From contig OX457057.1 in the NCBI GenBank assembly GCA_949752795.1, forward strand, positions 158,077,980-158,141,979: a DNA stretch of 64,000 nucleotides, written 5' to 3'. A program made the position numbers and the translations under genes. Positions 10,970 to 21,815 of this stretch are shown here, in pieces. The stretch is from Hyperoodon ampullatus (lineage: Eukaryota > Chordata > Mammalia > Artiodactyla > Ziphiidae). Under the pieces are notes generated by a model. The model made no database searches. It saw only the letters and a list, made by a program, of their open reading frames with translations, and was not told where the DNA came from. The first letter of the stretch is position 1, and every line of letters starts with the position of its first letter.

Positions 10970-11036
10970 CTTTCTCTCCTTTCTTTCCTTTCCCTTCCTT
11001 CCCCTTCCTCCCTCCCTCCCTTCCTTCCATCCTTCT
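10970..11036. repeat. Pyrimidine-rich low-complexity tract (CCTT)n
   Basis: About 65 bases almost wholly C and T (TCTCTCCTTTCTTTCCTTTCC and on) directly before an L1 3' end at 11037. It may be the expanded reversed poly-A tail of that element. Confidence 0.8.
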
Positions 11037-12800
11037 TTTTTCAATTGAGGTATAATTGACATATAACATTATATTAGTTTCAACATAATAATGGTTTGGT
11101 ATTTATATATATGGCAAAATGATCACAATAAGTCTAGTTAACATCTGTCACCACACATAGTTACAATTTTTTTTCTCTTGTGATTAGAACTTTTAAGATC
11201 TATTCTCTTACAGCTTTCAAAGATGCAATACAGTATTACTAACTATACTCACCATGCTGTACATTACATCCCCATGACTTAACTTATTCCACAACTGGAA
11301 GTTTGTACCTTTTGATCCCCTTCCTCCATTTCACCCACCCACCCCCCAACCCCCACTTCTGGCAACCATCAATCTGTTATCTGTATTTATGAGCTCGTTT
11401 TTGTTTTGTTTTCAGATTCCACAAATTAGTGAGATCATATAGTGTTTCTGTCTTTGTCTGATTTATTTCATTTAGCATAATGCCCTCAAGGTCCATCCAT
11501 GTTGTTGTAAATGGTAAATGGCAAGATTTCCTTCTCTTTCATGGCTAATATATATTCATCCATTAATGGACATTTAGGTTGTTTCCATATGTTGGCTATT
11601 ATAAATAATGCTATAATGAACATGGGAGTTTATATGTCTTTTCGAGTTAGTATTTTCATTTTCTTCAAATACCCAGAGGTGGAATTGCTGGACCATATGG
11701 TAGTTCTACTTATTTTTGTGGAACCTCCATACTATTTTCCATTTTGGCTGTACCAATTTACATCCCCCCCAACAGTGCACAAGGGTTCCCTTTCCTCCAC
11801 ATCCTTGCCAACACTTGTTATTTCTTGTCTTTTTTATAATAGCCATACTAAAGTGTGAGGTGATAGCTCATTGTGGTTTTGATTTGCATGTCCCTGATGA
11901 TTAGTGATGTTGAGCATCTTTTCATGTTGGCAATCTGTATGTCTTCTTTGGGAAAATATCTATGCAGATACTCTACCCATTTTTTAATCTGATTTTTTTT
12001 TTTTTTTTGCTATTGAGTTGTTTTGCTATTTTGGACATTAAGTCTTTATCAAATACGTGATTTGCAAATATTTTCTCCCATTCAGTAGGTTGCCTTTTCA
12101 TTGTGTTGATGGTTTCCTTTGCTGTACAGAAGCTTTTTAGTTTGATGTAGTCCCACTTGTTTATTTTTGCTTCTGTTGCCTTTGCTTTTGGTTTCAGATT
12201 TTTAAAAATCATCACCAAGACCAATGTCAAGGAGCTTACCACCTATGTTTTCTTCTAGGAATTGTATGGTTTTAGGTTCACGTTCAAGTCTCTAATCCAT
12301 TTCAAGTTAATTTTTCTGTGTGATGTAAGATAGTGGTCCAGTTTCATTATTTTGCATGTGGCTGTCCAGTTTTCCCAACACCATTTATTGAAGAGACTGT
12401 CCTTCTCCCATCATATATTCTTGGCTCCTTTGCCATAGACTAATTGTGTGGGTTTATTTCTAGGCTCTCTATTCTGTCCTATTGATCTATTTGTCTGTTT
12501 TAATGCCACTACCATAGTGTTTTATTACAGCTTTGTAATACAGTCTGAAATCAAGGTGCATAATAACCCCAGCTTTGTTCTTTCTCAAGATTGCTTTGGT
12601 TATTCATGGTCTTTTGTGGTTCCATATAAATTTTAGAATTGTTTGTTCTATGTCTGTAAAAAATGTCATTGGAAATTTGATAGGGATTGCATTAGTCTTT
12701 AGATTGCTTTGGGTAGTACGGACATTTTAACAAAATTAATTCTCCCAACCCATGAGCATGAAGTATAGTGTCTTCTAACTACCTCCATGAATCTTTCTCC
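11037..12800 (-). mobile_element. L1 LINE 3' half (L1-C)
   Basis: Starts as a reversed L1 3' UTR (TTGAGGTATAATTGACATATAAC) and continues through the ORF2 C-terminus. The minus strand keeps an 89-codon piece (11973-12242) with the ORF2 stretch [20 protein letters not shown]. Further in, 12240-12770 reads as reversed ORF2 up to about the RT thumb region. 5'-truncated, in moderate decay; no catalytic core remains. Confidence 0.88.
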
Positions 12801-12829
12801 TTCAATTCAGAGATAAGCTTTTAAAAACA

Positions 12830-13254
12830 ACATGCATTAATTGTCTCCACTTTCCACCTCTCATAACTCAACTCCCTGAAAACTGGCTTCCAGCCCTACC
12901 ACTCGATCAAAATTACTTCCATTATAATCCCCTAAGACTTTCTAGACAACAAATATAATTAACGCTCTTGAGTATTTATTTTTTGTGGATTTTTACAGCA
13001 TTTGGTCCTACCCCATTCATTATTCCCTCCATGAAATTTTCTTCATCACTGGTTTCCATGGTACTGTTCTGCCCTGTTCTTTTACCTTCTGCAGTGCTCT
13101 TTCTTAGACTTCTTCATGGGGTCTGCTTTCATGTCCACCCCCTTAAATATTGCTGTTCCCCAGTGTTCTGTCTTGGCTGTCTTTTCTCACTCTTAATTCT
13201 CTCTTTGAATGATTTCATCTATATCCATTCCTTCAGCTGCAACCACAGGTGCTG
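12830..13254 (+). mobile_element. L2 LINE fragment, plus orientation
   Basis: The plus strand resembles the RT part of the CR1-clade L2 ORF. GTTCCCCAGTGTTCTGTCTTGG at about 13155 corresponds to the G-V-P-Q-G-S-V-L-G box of that family, preceded by an LTGF/SWFxSYL-like region. Highly diverged. It is cut at about 13254 by L2 sequence of the opposite orientation; plus-strand L2 resumes near 14185. Confidence 0.6.
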
Positions 13255-14180
13255 AAATCACAATGGTAAACAGCCCTGTTCCTATGAAGCTTAGGATCTA
13301 GTGAGAGAAACAGTCATTAAATGAATAATCACATAAGTAATACCACCACCATTGTGATAATTGCCTTGAAGGAAAAGAAGGCTCTTTGAGAGTGAAAGCA
13401 GGGGAACTAAATTAAACTGCAGGCACAGTGGAGGTTTCTATGAGAAGGTCAGATTCAGCTGACCAAAGAGCAAGGTGGGAGGGACATATTCCAAGCTGAG
13501 AAAATACCATGCAAGGTGGCCTGAGGTGGAGAAAGTTCATTCTGAAGCTAGGAAACAACATATGTAAGCCTGCAAAAGTTAGCAAGTATCACACATTCAG
13601 ATAAAAGCAGACTATCCAAAGCGGTGGAGGAGCTGAGTGGGAGAGGGAAGAAGATACGATTGATGTATGCAGATACGCAGAGGCCAGAGGGGAAGGGCAT
13701 TTTCTGACATACTATGGAATTTAAAACCTATGGTTATTGTAGGTGAGGAGCCTTTGAAAGATTTCATCTGGTGGCAGCAAGGAAGTGTACTTGAAGTTGA
13801 GGAACTTGGTGTCAGAGAGACACTAAGCTATTAAAGCTATTAAAATAGCAGGAGTAAAATGAGCATCTGTAAAACAGTGGCAGTCGAAATCAAAATGAGA
13901 GAACAGAGTTAAGAAATGTGCAAATCAAAGAGACTAACACAGTGTGGGCGGATCGGATTTGCAGGTCAGGGAGAGACAGAGGAAGGGGGAAAAGATCATT
14001 CCCACTGAATGACTGGGATAACAGGGAGAGCACCGAGCTTCGGGGGAAGAAGATAAATTGAATTTTAGACATGCTGAGTGTGAGTGGCCTGTGGTTCTTC
14101 CAGGGGAAAGTGTCCAGTCAGCAGCTGGAAGTAGAGATCTGGGATCAGGAGAAAGGTCAGGTCTAGAGAACTGAGGCCAA
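13255..14180 (-). mobile_element. L2 LINE fragment, minus orientation, between two plus-strand L2 pieces
   Basis: Reads as reversed L2: CCTATGAAGCTTAGGATCTAGTG at the 3' side, then AAGGGCATTTTCTGACATACTATGG, then GAATTTTAGACATGCTGAGTGTG (reversed RT-region text). No frame survives. It lies inside plus-strand L2 sequence. Confidence 0.6.
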
Positions 14181-14184
14181 GGGG

Positions 14185-14560
14185 ACCTGGATCTGAGCTC
14201 CATATATGTAACTGCCCACTCAACCTCTCCACTTGGGTATCTCAGGGCTTTTATCTCCCTCCTAACCTCTCCTCCAGTGTCCTCTGTTCTAGACAATTAT
14301 ACCACCGCCCTTCCAGAGCTCTGTCCAGATCATCCCTGACACCTCCACCTCACTTTACCCACATCCAGTCAATTGCTGAGTCCTGCTCTGTCATCACAAC
14401 ATGTCTCCAAAAGGTCTCAAACAGACACCTCCCTAGGCGGCAGCTTCCAACTCCCTGAATCCAGTCACCTTTAACTCTCACCAAGACTGCTTCTTACCTG
14501 GTATCTGTGCATAAACACCTACTCCCTCCCTATCCCATCCATCTCCACACACTCAGTACT
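14185..14560 (+). mobile_element. L2 LINE fragment, plus orientation, continued
   Basis: TAACTGCCCACTCAACCTCTCCACTTGGGTATCTCAGGGC matches the L2 ORF region a little downstream of the piece ending at 13254. The two therefore look like one plus-strand L2 split by the opposite-orientation block. The end near 14560 is uncertain. Confidence 0.55.
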
Positions 14561-14787
14561 GGGGGATTAATGAATAATCACATGAATAAAGGGGGATTAT
14601 CAATCAGACACTTGTACTATGGATGAGTCAGTAGTATGACAGGAGAAATGGGCAACGTAAGCAAATTTTGCCAACAGAAGGAAGCCCAAAGATGCAGATC
14701 TTGGCATACTGGCAGCACCTCTGGGTCAGTTCTTACAGGTGCATAAACGGTTTGGGCCAGTGAGAATGAAATAAAAGAATAGCAACT

Positions 14788-14990
14788 GGGCTTCTCTGGT
14801 GGCGCAGTGGTTGAGAGTCCGCCTGCCGATGCAGGGGACGCAGGTTCGTGCCCCGGTCCGGGAAGATCCCACATGCCGGGGAGTGCCTGGGCCCGTGAGC
14901 CATGGCCGCTGAGCCTGCGCGTCCGGAGCCTGTGCTCCACGGTGGGAGGGGCCACAGCAGTGAGAGGCCCGCGTACCGGAAAAAAAAAGA
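14788..14990 (+). mobile_element. CHR-type SINE, short form
   Basis: Starts GGGCTTCTCTGGTGGCGCAGTGG (A-box), has the B-box GGTTCGTGCCC and ends GTACCGGAAAA. It is flanked by a perfect 15-bp target duplication AAAAGAATAGCAACT (14773-14787 and 14991-15005). Intact promoter boxes and duplication mark it as a young copy. Confidence 0.95.
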
Positions 14991-15005
14991 AAAAGAATAG
15001 CAACT

Positions 15006-15924
15006 AAACCTGTGTTTGAAGTGGGAATACAGGGTGGTATGAAAGACTTCATTTCAGGGCACACGTGCTTGTGTGGGTGCCAGAGGCAAAAGAGCTGGCT
15101 CTTCTATGGTATTTCTTATAAGCCAGACACAGGCAAGCCCTGTACACGCAAGCATTTTTTTACTCTAATATTTTAGCATTAAATTTTCCATTAATGATTT
15201 TAAAGCTCCTTGCAATATCTCCCTGGTGATTTATCAGCTGTATTTTTTCCCCTTATTTCATTTCACATTTTTCCTACTGCTATATATCTTAGTGAATCCT
15301 TCCTTTTGCTCTTGGCAGACTCTATTTTGTTTAAGGCTAATTTTTCTACCATACTTTATATTCATCTTCCAGTTTCTTTCCTCACTCCTTCCCTCAGGTC
15401 ATTCTCAGTCCTCTCTTGTAATGCCATCTTCACTTGGCTTCTCTTCACCCCATCAGACCATGTGAACTTGCTTCTAACATCTTGTTTCCTTTGAAACATT
15501 TACTTCTTCCCTCTAACCCCCAGGTGAGTCACATTAAGCCCCCATGGCCTTTAGAAAACAAAAGATAACGCCCTATCACGGCATCGGGAGATAAAGCCCT
15601 CAGCTTCTCCTCAGGCAGAGGCCACTCTCCTCAGGATTGTATCTCATTACTCTCTACAAAGAGATACAAGTGCATTGGAGAAGACGGAATGAAAAAAATC
15701 TCAGATTTCCTCAGCAAGGCTTCTCTTTATACTTATGAGAAGAGACCACACGTAGTGAGAGCAAGACCCGCAGAGACATGCAGGCCTCCTCAGCAAGTGT
15801 CTCAGCATATAATCTGCTTGGACAGTCAATCAATGAACACTAACTCCTGGGTCAGGAGCACTAGCATTTAGAATAGAAACAATATGGCCCTTGACCTCAG
15901 ATCTCAGGGTAGAGAAGCACATGT
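15006..15924. other. Unassigned sequence, no gene seen
   Basis: AT-rich to 15560 with a pyrimidine-rich patch (15210-15500) that could be a very decayed L2 or other repeat on the plus strand. 15560-15920 looks unique. The 94- and 60-codon frames here have no recognisable content. Confidence 0.4.
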
Positions 15925-16150
15925 CATGCAGAGACAGTATAATATACTGATAAAAGAATGACTTTGTCCCTTATAAAGACCTGAACTATAATTCCAGCTC
16001 CAGCCATTTCAAGCTCTACCTTTATTAGCTGAGTGACCTTGGATAGGCTATTCAACCTTTTGAATATCAGCCTCCATATCAGTGAAACAGGGAAAATAGT
16101 AACTTGCATTGGATTGTTGTGACACATGAAGCAATTAGGGAAGAATCACA
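15925..16150 (+). mobile_element. MIR SINE relic
   Basis: Order of MIR marks: CAGTATAATATACTGATAAAAG, CAGCTCCAGCCATTTCAAGCTC, AGCTGAGTGACCTTGG, TATCAGTGAAACAGGGAAAATAGTAAC and TTGTTGTGACACATGAAGC. Diverged mammalian-wide repeat. Confidence 0.85.
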
Positions 16151-16289
16151 TGAATAGTGTGCTTCTTGGTTTGCCTCTGGGTGCTAGCCCAGGTCAGCAG
16201 AGGGCTGGATTTGACAATGTACCTTTCAGCTTGCTCTGCAGCCACGAGCGACAATAGAGTTGAATCAGCCCCATACAGTTGAGAGTAAA

Positions 16290-16512
16290 GCTATAATATT
16301 GATAATATAGATAACATTTATTGAGCCCTTTTTTTGAGCTAGGCACTTTACATGCATTATCTCAGTTAAACTTCAAATTTTCCTCTATGCAAAGTACTGT
16401 TTTATAGATGTGGACACTGTAGCTCACAGAACTGATGCATCATTACCCAACCAGGATTCCAACCCCAGGGGCCTAAACTCAAAGCCCATATTCTAAGCCA
16501 CTACACAAAGGT
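16290..16512 (-). mobile_element. MIR SINE relic
   Basis: Reverse MIR: AACATTTATTGAGCCC, GCTAGGCACTTTACATGCATTATCTCAGTTAAAC, TATAGATGTGGACACTGTAGCTCACAGA and GATTCCAACCCCAGG. It lies 140 bp from the plus-strand MIR just before it, in the opposite orientation. Confidence 0.85.
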
Positions 16513-16762
16513 CTTGAAAGTTCTTTGCTCATGTATCCTTCAAAGAACTTTGATCAGCTATTTGGCACTTGTACACTTTAGGTTAGAATCAAAATATTTT
16601 CATGGTAAGTTTAAATAGTTGCAAATGACATAATTTCTGGTATATGGTAGCTACTGAAACACTTGAAATATTTAAAATAAACATATCACTGTTAAATATA
16701 CCCAGCGGAATTTAAATACCACAGCAATTTGATCCCCATTATTATCCATTTAAAATATATGT

Positions 16763-17002
16763 GGGCTTCCCTGGTGGCACAGTGGTTGAGAGTCCGCCTG
16801 CCGATGCAGGGGACACGGGTTCATGCCCTGGTCTGGGAAGATCCCACATGCGGCTGAGCGGCTGGGCCCGTGAGCCATGGCCGCTGAGACTGCGCGTCCA
16901 GAGCCTGTGCTCTGCAACGGGAGAGGCCACAACAGCGAGAGGCCTGCGTACCGCAAAAAAAAAATAATAATAATAAAATAAAATAAAATAAAATAAAATA
17001 AA
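16763..17002 (+). mobile_element. CHR-type SINE, short form, with (AAAAT)n tail
   Basis: GGGCTTCCCTGGTGGCACAGTGG head, B-box GGTTCATGCCC, body ending GCGTACCGC. It has a long tail of AATAAT and (AAAAT)n repeats to about 17002. Flanks TAAAATATATGTG and TAAAATATAAGTG form a near-perfect target duplication. Confidence 0.93.
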
Positions 17003-17129
17003 ATAAAATATAAGTGAACGCGATCTTCTTTAACAGAAATAAGTTCTGCTCCCCTTCCCAACCTCTCCTTGCCCCCAGCTGGGGGGGTATGTATTTGTTC
17101 AAAAGGAGACACCCCCCCTCTTTTGTGCC

Positions 17130-17345
17130 CACACTATATGTCACCTCCTCTGAGGCTTTCCTTGGCCCTGTTTACTTTCTTTATGGCATCTATCATGATA
17201 TGAAATTATCTTGCACATTTACTAACTTATTCATTTACATTCTGTCTCTCCTAACTAGTACATTAATCCATGAGGGCAGAGTCTGTCTCAGTCATCACTA
17301 TATCCCGAGCACATAATTGTTGCTTTAGCTCCGTGAAATTGTATT
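17130..17345 (+). mobile_element. L2 LINE 3' end relic
   Basis: GTCACCTCCTCTGAGGCTTTCCTTGGCCCTG, then ACTAGTACATTAATCCATGAGGGCAGAGTCTGTCTCAG and ATATCCCGAGCACATAATTG follow the L2 3' UTR order. Old and diverged. Confidence 0.7.
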
Positions 17346-17520
17346 TCTGTTCCACCTCTGCTATACAATTTTATCGTAATAAAAACTAACTTTAAATTTG
17401 AACATATTTTATAGCTAAATAAAAAATAATTTTTAAAATTTCTGTGACTATAAGGTTATAAGTTAAATAATGTTTTCTTTGTTGTATTTTCAATTATTAG
17501 TAGTATATAATTGATCAAAG

Positions 17521-18101
17521 TGAAACCATGCACCTCAGATTGGACTTGAACCCACGCAGCTGGGACTCGAACCCAGCCAAAACCCACAGTCTTCCAACTG
17601 AGATCACACACCTGGTCTCAGGACTTAATGAAGCTCAGGTTCTTAATGTCTCATTGCAGAAAGAATTCAGTGAGAGACAAAGTGATAAGTAAGAAGTGGA
17701 TTTATTTAGAGAGGAACATACTCCACAGACAGAGTGTGGGCCATCTCAGAAGGTGAGAAGGGCACCAGGGTATGGGGTTGTCAGTTTTTATATGGGTGGG
17801 TAATTTCACAGGCTAATGAGTGGGAGGAGTATTCCAGCTATTTTAGGAAGAGGTGGGGATTTCCAGGAATTGGGCCATCGCCCACTTTTTGATCTTTCTG
17901 GTCGGTCTTGGAACTGTCATGGTGCCTGTGGGTGTGTCATTTAGCTTGCTGATGTGAGTGTATACTGAGGCTCAAGTTCTAGTGGAAAAAGTCTACTTGT
18001 CTGCCATCTTGGACCTATTTGGTTCTAATCAGTTTATGTCATGTCCTCAGGCTATGTCATTCTTTCAAAGGTTGTGCCCAGCCCCCTTCCCTCCTGCTTC
18101 A
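17521..18101 (-). mobile_element. Solo retroviral LTR (ERV1-like), 581 bp
   Basis: The block begins TG (17521) and ends CA (18101), with the 4-bp duplication AAAG directly outside both ends (17517-17520 and 18102-18105). A 4-bp duplication is typical of gammaretrovirus-like (class I) elements. On the minus strand U3 lies to the right. A TATA box (CATATAAAAAC, plus-strand 17785-17796) is followed by an AATAAA signal (17701-17706 reversed) and a U5 of about 170 bp. No internal gag/pol/env sequence is attached, so it is a recombined solo LTR. U5 holds two tRNA B-box-like motifs 21 bp apart. Class is inferred from the duplication length only. Confidence 0.85.
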
Positions 18102-18105
18102 AAAG

Positions 18106-18862
18106 CAACATAAATACACACATTTTCATAAATAAACATATAAAGATTTTATTGGAAATGTATCTCTTAATGAGATAAGGTATTTTTAATATCTTGAATA
18201 TGTGATGCCAATTATTTCAAAAAAACATTTTGTTTGGTGCCCTCAAGGTTTTTACCCTTGGAACAATGAACTATGTCAGAGTCGGGATGAGTAAGCAGTA
18301 GATCTTCCTTTGTAAAAGGAGGAGAAAGGAGAACTGACGAAACTCCTTAACTGTATGTTAAGTGGGTCTGTGTAGACTAGCAAAGTAGAAGTAGGTTGGA
18401 ATAGGTTCTCTATCTGATCTTTCACACTACAGTGGTCCTTAGTTTAAAAAAGAGTAAGATAAACCACCTTTCAAAAACTGCACATGGCCATCAGAAAGCT
18501 GAATAGTATTGTTCTCTGGCATAGGGTTAGTGTGACTCACATGCAAAAAAAAAAAAAATGGTAGTTAGGTTAAGTTAAACATCACAGGGGACATCTGAAT
18601 GACATAATAAATGAAGCAAGAAAATAAATGAGTGTCTGCCCCAAAAGAGGAAAAATCCCCCACCCATGATATGCATTCATTCAAGAAATATTTACAGAAA
18701 GCGGTAGGGGAAAACTTTGGGTAGTCTTTTCACAGAAAATCACTCCATATTCCTTGTGGCTTAAGATTTTAGCACTTAGGATACACAGAGGTAACCCCAA
18801 AGGGCAAGGACTAACCGAGACCCAGAGGTCATGCCCAATGGGAGGCCATATCGCTTTTTCTG
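18106..18862. other. Unassigned sequence, no gene seen
   Basis: AT-rich sequence with an A-run at 18545-18558. No repeat family or coding pattern recognised. Confidence 0.5.
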
Positions 18863-18992
18863 ATTGATTCATTCGTTAAACAAATATTTGTTGAGCACCT
18901 TCTATATACCAGGCTCAGTTCCAGGACCTGGGGATACAGTGTGAATAAAATATGCAAAATCCCTGCATTCATGGAAATCACATTCTAGTGGC
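18863..18992 (-). mobile_element. L2 LINE 3' end relic
   Basis: Reversed L2 tail: TGATTGATTCATTCGTTAAACAAATATTTGTTGAGCACC, CTATATACCAGGCTCAG, CCTGGGGATACAG and CATTCTAGTGG. Confidence 0.85.
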
Positions 18993-20094
18993 TAATTTAC
19001 CTCTTGTCCTGGAATTTGTAAGGTAAGGTTTCAGTCTAAAAGCTCATTTTAAAATGGGGCATTACACTTCTATATTAAAAAAAAAAAGCGCAATAAAGTT
19101 TCTTTTTATTGTAAAACCTCCACCCACCCCATTGGCATCCAATCATCAAAGGCAGAGGAAGGCCACACAGGTCACAGCTGCACTGCAGACTGTTCAATGC
19201 CAACTGATAAAAATTACCTCCTCACAGTTGGTTTGTTTAACAGGGGCAAACATCTCTAAGGCTTGGAGCTTGCGATCTTCATAATTTGCAGTGGCAGAAT
19301 TAAGGCTCAGCAGGGACTTCCCAATTTGTTCCTCTTATAAGAATGACACAAAACATTTTTTTATTGTAACACTAAAAAACTTGATTTCCACAACTCCATT
19401 CTACTGTAAGAATTGGGATTAAGGTCCATATCAGAATGTCATCCTCCATTGCCCTTGCTACCAACCAACCCCTGCAACAATGAGACATCAATGAAATTAT
19501 TATGTGACTGTGTTCACTTCTTTGTCCAAAACCCAGATCATCCTAGTAAAATTTGCTTATCACCAAGCCTCAGAAACCTATGAAGAAGATGGCCCACTGG
19601 TAATCACAAAGTAAGTGAACAGGAATTGTTCATGTGAATGCACGTGCACACACAGACACACTCACTCAAGCATGCACAGAGAGTTCCAAAATCACAGTAT
19701 TAAATCACCAGCAGGAGTTATTGTAGCTGAACTAAAAATGAACCATTCACAACCCGAGGCTGTCCTTCTAGGCACTGACATCTTCCTCCTGAAAGAGTTG
19801 ACAATGGCAGGCTGTCAAGTAAATACCTCACGGCCTCCTCCTGCTGTCCCAGGCCTCACACCGCAGCTTTACAAAGATAAAATAATAACTAATGCGTCAG
19901 TCAGGCCCTCTTAAACTAACTCTGTGCAATGTCTGTCAAGGCCCCTCCCAGGCCAGTTCCTGCCAGGAAATTATCACTGCCCCAGGAATGGCTGACAGTT
20001 CAAGTACAGCTGCTCCCTGGGTCTCTTGGTAAGTATGTTTCCCATTTCCACAACTCTTCAAAGTTGAAAATTACTTTAGAAACATTTTAATTAC
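18993..20094. other. Unassigned sequence, no gene seen
   Basis: No recognised repeat. A 99-codon plus-strand frame (19615-19914) begins with a His/Cys/Thr-rich low-complexity stretch from CA-rich DNA and has no family resemblance. Confidence 0.5.
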
Positions 20095-20240
20095 ATGATT
20101 TAGGGTACTTTAATCCTCAGAACAGCTCTGCCATGTAAATCTATGCTGCTATTCTGGTATTATAGATGGGAAAACCTAGAGACTTACACAAGACCACGTA
20201 GCAGTTCACATCTGTGACCAACCATTCAGCTCTTGGGTAG
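20095..20240 (-). mobile_element. MIR SINE relic
   Basis: Reversed MIR core: TTTAATCCTCAGAACAGCTCTGCCATG, TATTATAGATGGGAAAACC and GACTTACACAAGACCACGTAGCAG. Strongly diverged. Confidence 0.7.
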
Positions 20241-21801
20241 ATAAAGCGACTTGTAATGGTACCTATTTGCTATCAGAGATGTCCACTATGAATGTCCTCT
20301 GCTTCTCCTCTGCCTCTTTCCACCCACTCCCTATTCCCAGCATTATGGGAACATGGTGGATACTTGAGAAATACTTAATGAGTTACCTGGCATAGCACCC
20401 CGGGGCAAAGATGTTGTTGAATCCACTGAGCACCACAGGTTCAACTGAATATAGAGCAGGATTCCCCAGATAATTATAACAGGGGAATGGATTCCCTTCC
20501 AAGTCTTGCCAAGAGGAAGCCTAAGGAATCCCTAGACATTCACCATTCTGCCTTAGCGACCACAAGAGGGAGCTAGAGAGACCCAGTAAAAGTGGGCTAC
20601 ACTTCACTCCTCTCTGTGGTGCTCCTCTGTCACTCCCACACACACCCCTAGCCACCCATTAAGTGCACTGGGGGATGGGGGCTAGCTGGAGGGCTCCCAG
20701 AAAAGTGCTCACTGAGGCTGGGAGTGACTGCAGACATCACTGACAAATGTTCACTGAACTGAATCCAGGGACAGGTCATGGGAGAAACTGATGGATGTCC
20801 CCTGCAATCTGGTTGTCTGTGGACACAGAGCCTGGGCCTGCTTGCCATTGAAGAGGTTGAGCGGAGCCAATGGGCAAAAGCAGAGTGCAGGGGGAGGGTG
20901 GCAGGCTACACTCTCAACAGGAAGATGCTGGAGTTTCCTAGGACTCAAGTGGACACGGTGGGACATCTTGAGGGGACCCTGTCTGAAACGGCTGACTCAG
21001 TAACAGGTTGTGAGGTCAACCTCCAGAAACAGGAGCTCAGGGAGGAGTCAAAGGACACTAAGGCAGAGAGGTCCCCAGGGAAAGGTCTCCAAAGAAGCCA
21101 GAAGTGCAGCCCACAAGAGAGAAGACACGTGTAAGCACGTCAACCATGGAGAGCAACAAGGACCAAGAGAGAGCTGGATAAGCAGCACCCAGATAAGCAA
21201 AAGGATTTTGCTTTCCTTCTAGTCACCTACTTCCACCACTGATCCTAGAAACAAACAAACAAACAAACAGAAAAAACAGGAAGTGGAAAAATGAACAGCA
21301 AGAGTGTAACATTATTGAAGGCAATAGTGGGGAGGGGTCAGGAAACTGATCCCTCCTTAACCTCACTGATTTGTGTCCATTTACTAAACCTGGTTGCATA
21401 ATAGATTAAGATAAATCTTGAGGTCCTTCCTGATAGATCATACCCCAATCCTGCTCTGTCACTCCATTTCTTCCAATCACATGATATGGGGTGAGAAAGC
21501 AAAGTAGGGAAATGGAGCACACCTTCTATTCTGTTGTGAACTTCATCATGAGCACCTCAAAAACGAGGGTTCACACTAATAACCACGTGATCTCCAAGGT
21601 CAGATCCAGGCCAGCTCTAATGTTAAGTAACTTTAAGACTTCAGAGAACTGAACATCATCCTTTCTTGGTCAAAAGGTTGGGAGCCCCTGGTTTAGTGGA
21701 TTGGCAGTCCTCAAAACCAAAATCTAGAATCTGTTCGACAAAGCCCTGTGTGACTTCAGGGGTGACAGTTCATTAATCCAAGTTTCAGTTTCCTCATCTG
21801 T
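20241..21801. other. Unassigned sequence, no gene seen
   Basis: Moderately GC-rich (20500-21200) and largely free of recognisable repeats. It holds a CTCF-like motif (20560-20573) and an (ACAA)n run near 21250-21270. A 118-codon frame at 20778-21134 is basic and low in hydrophobic residues in its second half, without a known domain. Confidence 0.45.
20560..20573 (+). promoter_or_regulatory. CTCF-like motif (weak)
   Basis: CCACAAGAGGGAGC agrees with 12 of 14 positions of the CTCF core consensus CCASYAGRKGGCRS. Motif match only; occupancy unknown. Confidence 0.3.
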
Positions 21802-21815
21802 TGCCTAAGATTCTT

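Noticed and set aside
14788..14990. tRNA gene, from intact A and B boxes
   Set aside because: The boxes belong to the tRNA-derived SINE head; there is no complete cloverleaf, and the copy has an A tail and target duplication.
17540..17575. Possible tRNA gene on the minus strand
   Set aside because: Only B-box-like motifs and a faint tRNA 3' half are seen, inside an LTR; no acceptor stem or anticodon arm can be drawn.
20778..21134. 118-codon plus-strand frame as a host gene
   Set aside because: No known domain, no splice or promoter context that I can point to, overlapping frames of similar length on the same and opposite strands; GC-richness alone lengthens frames here.
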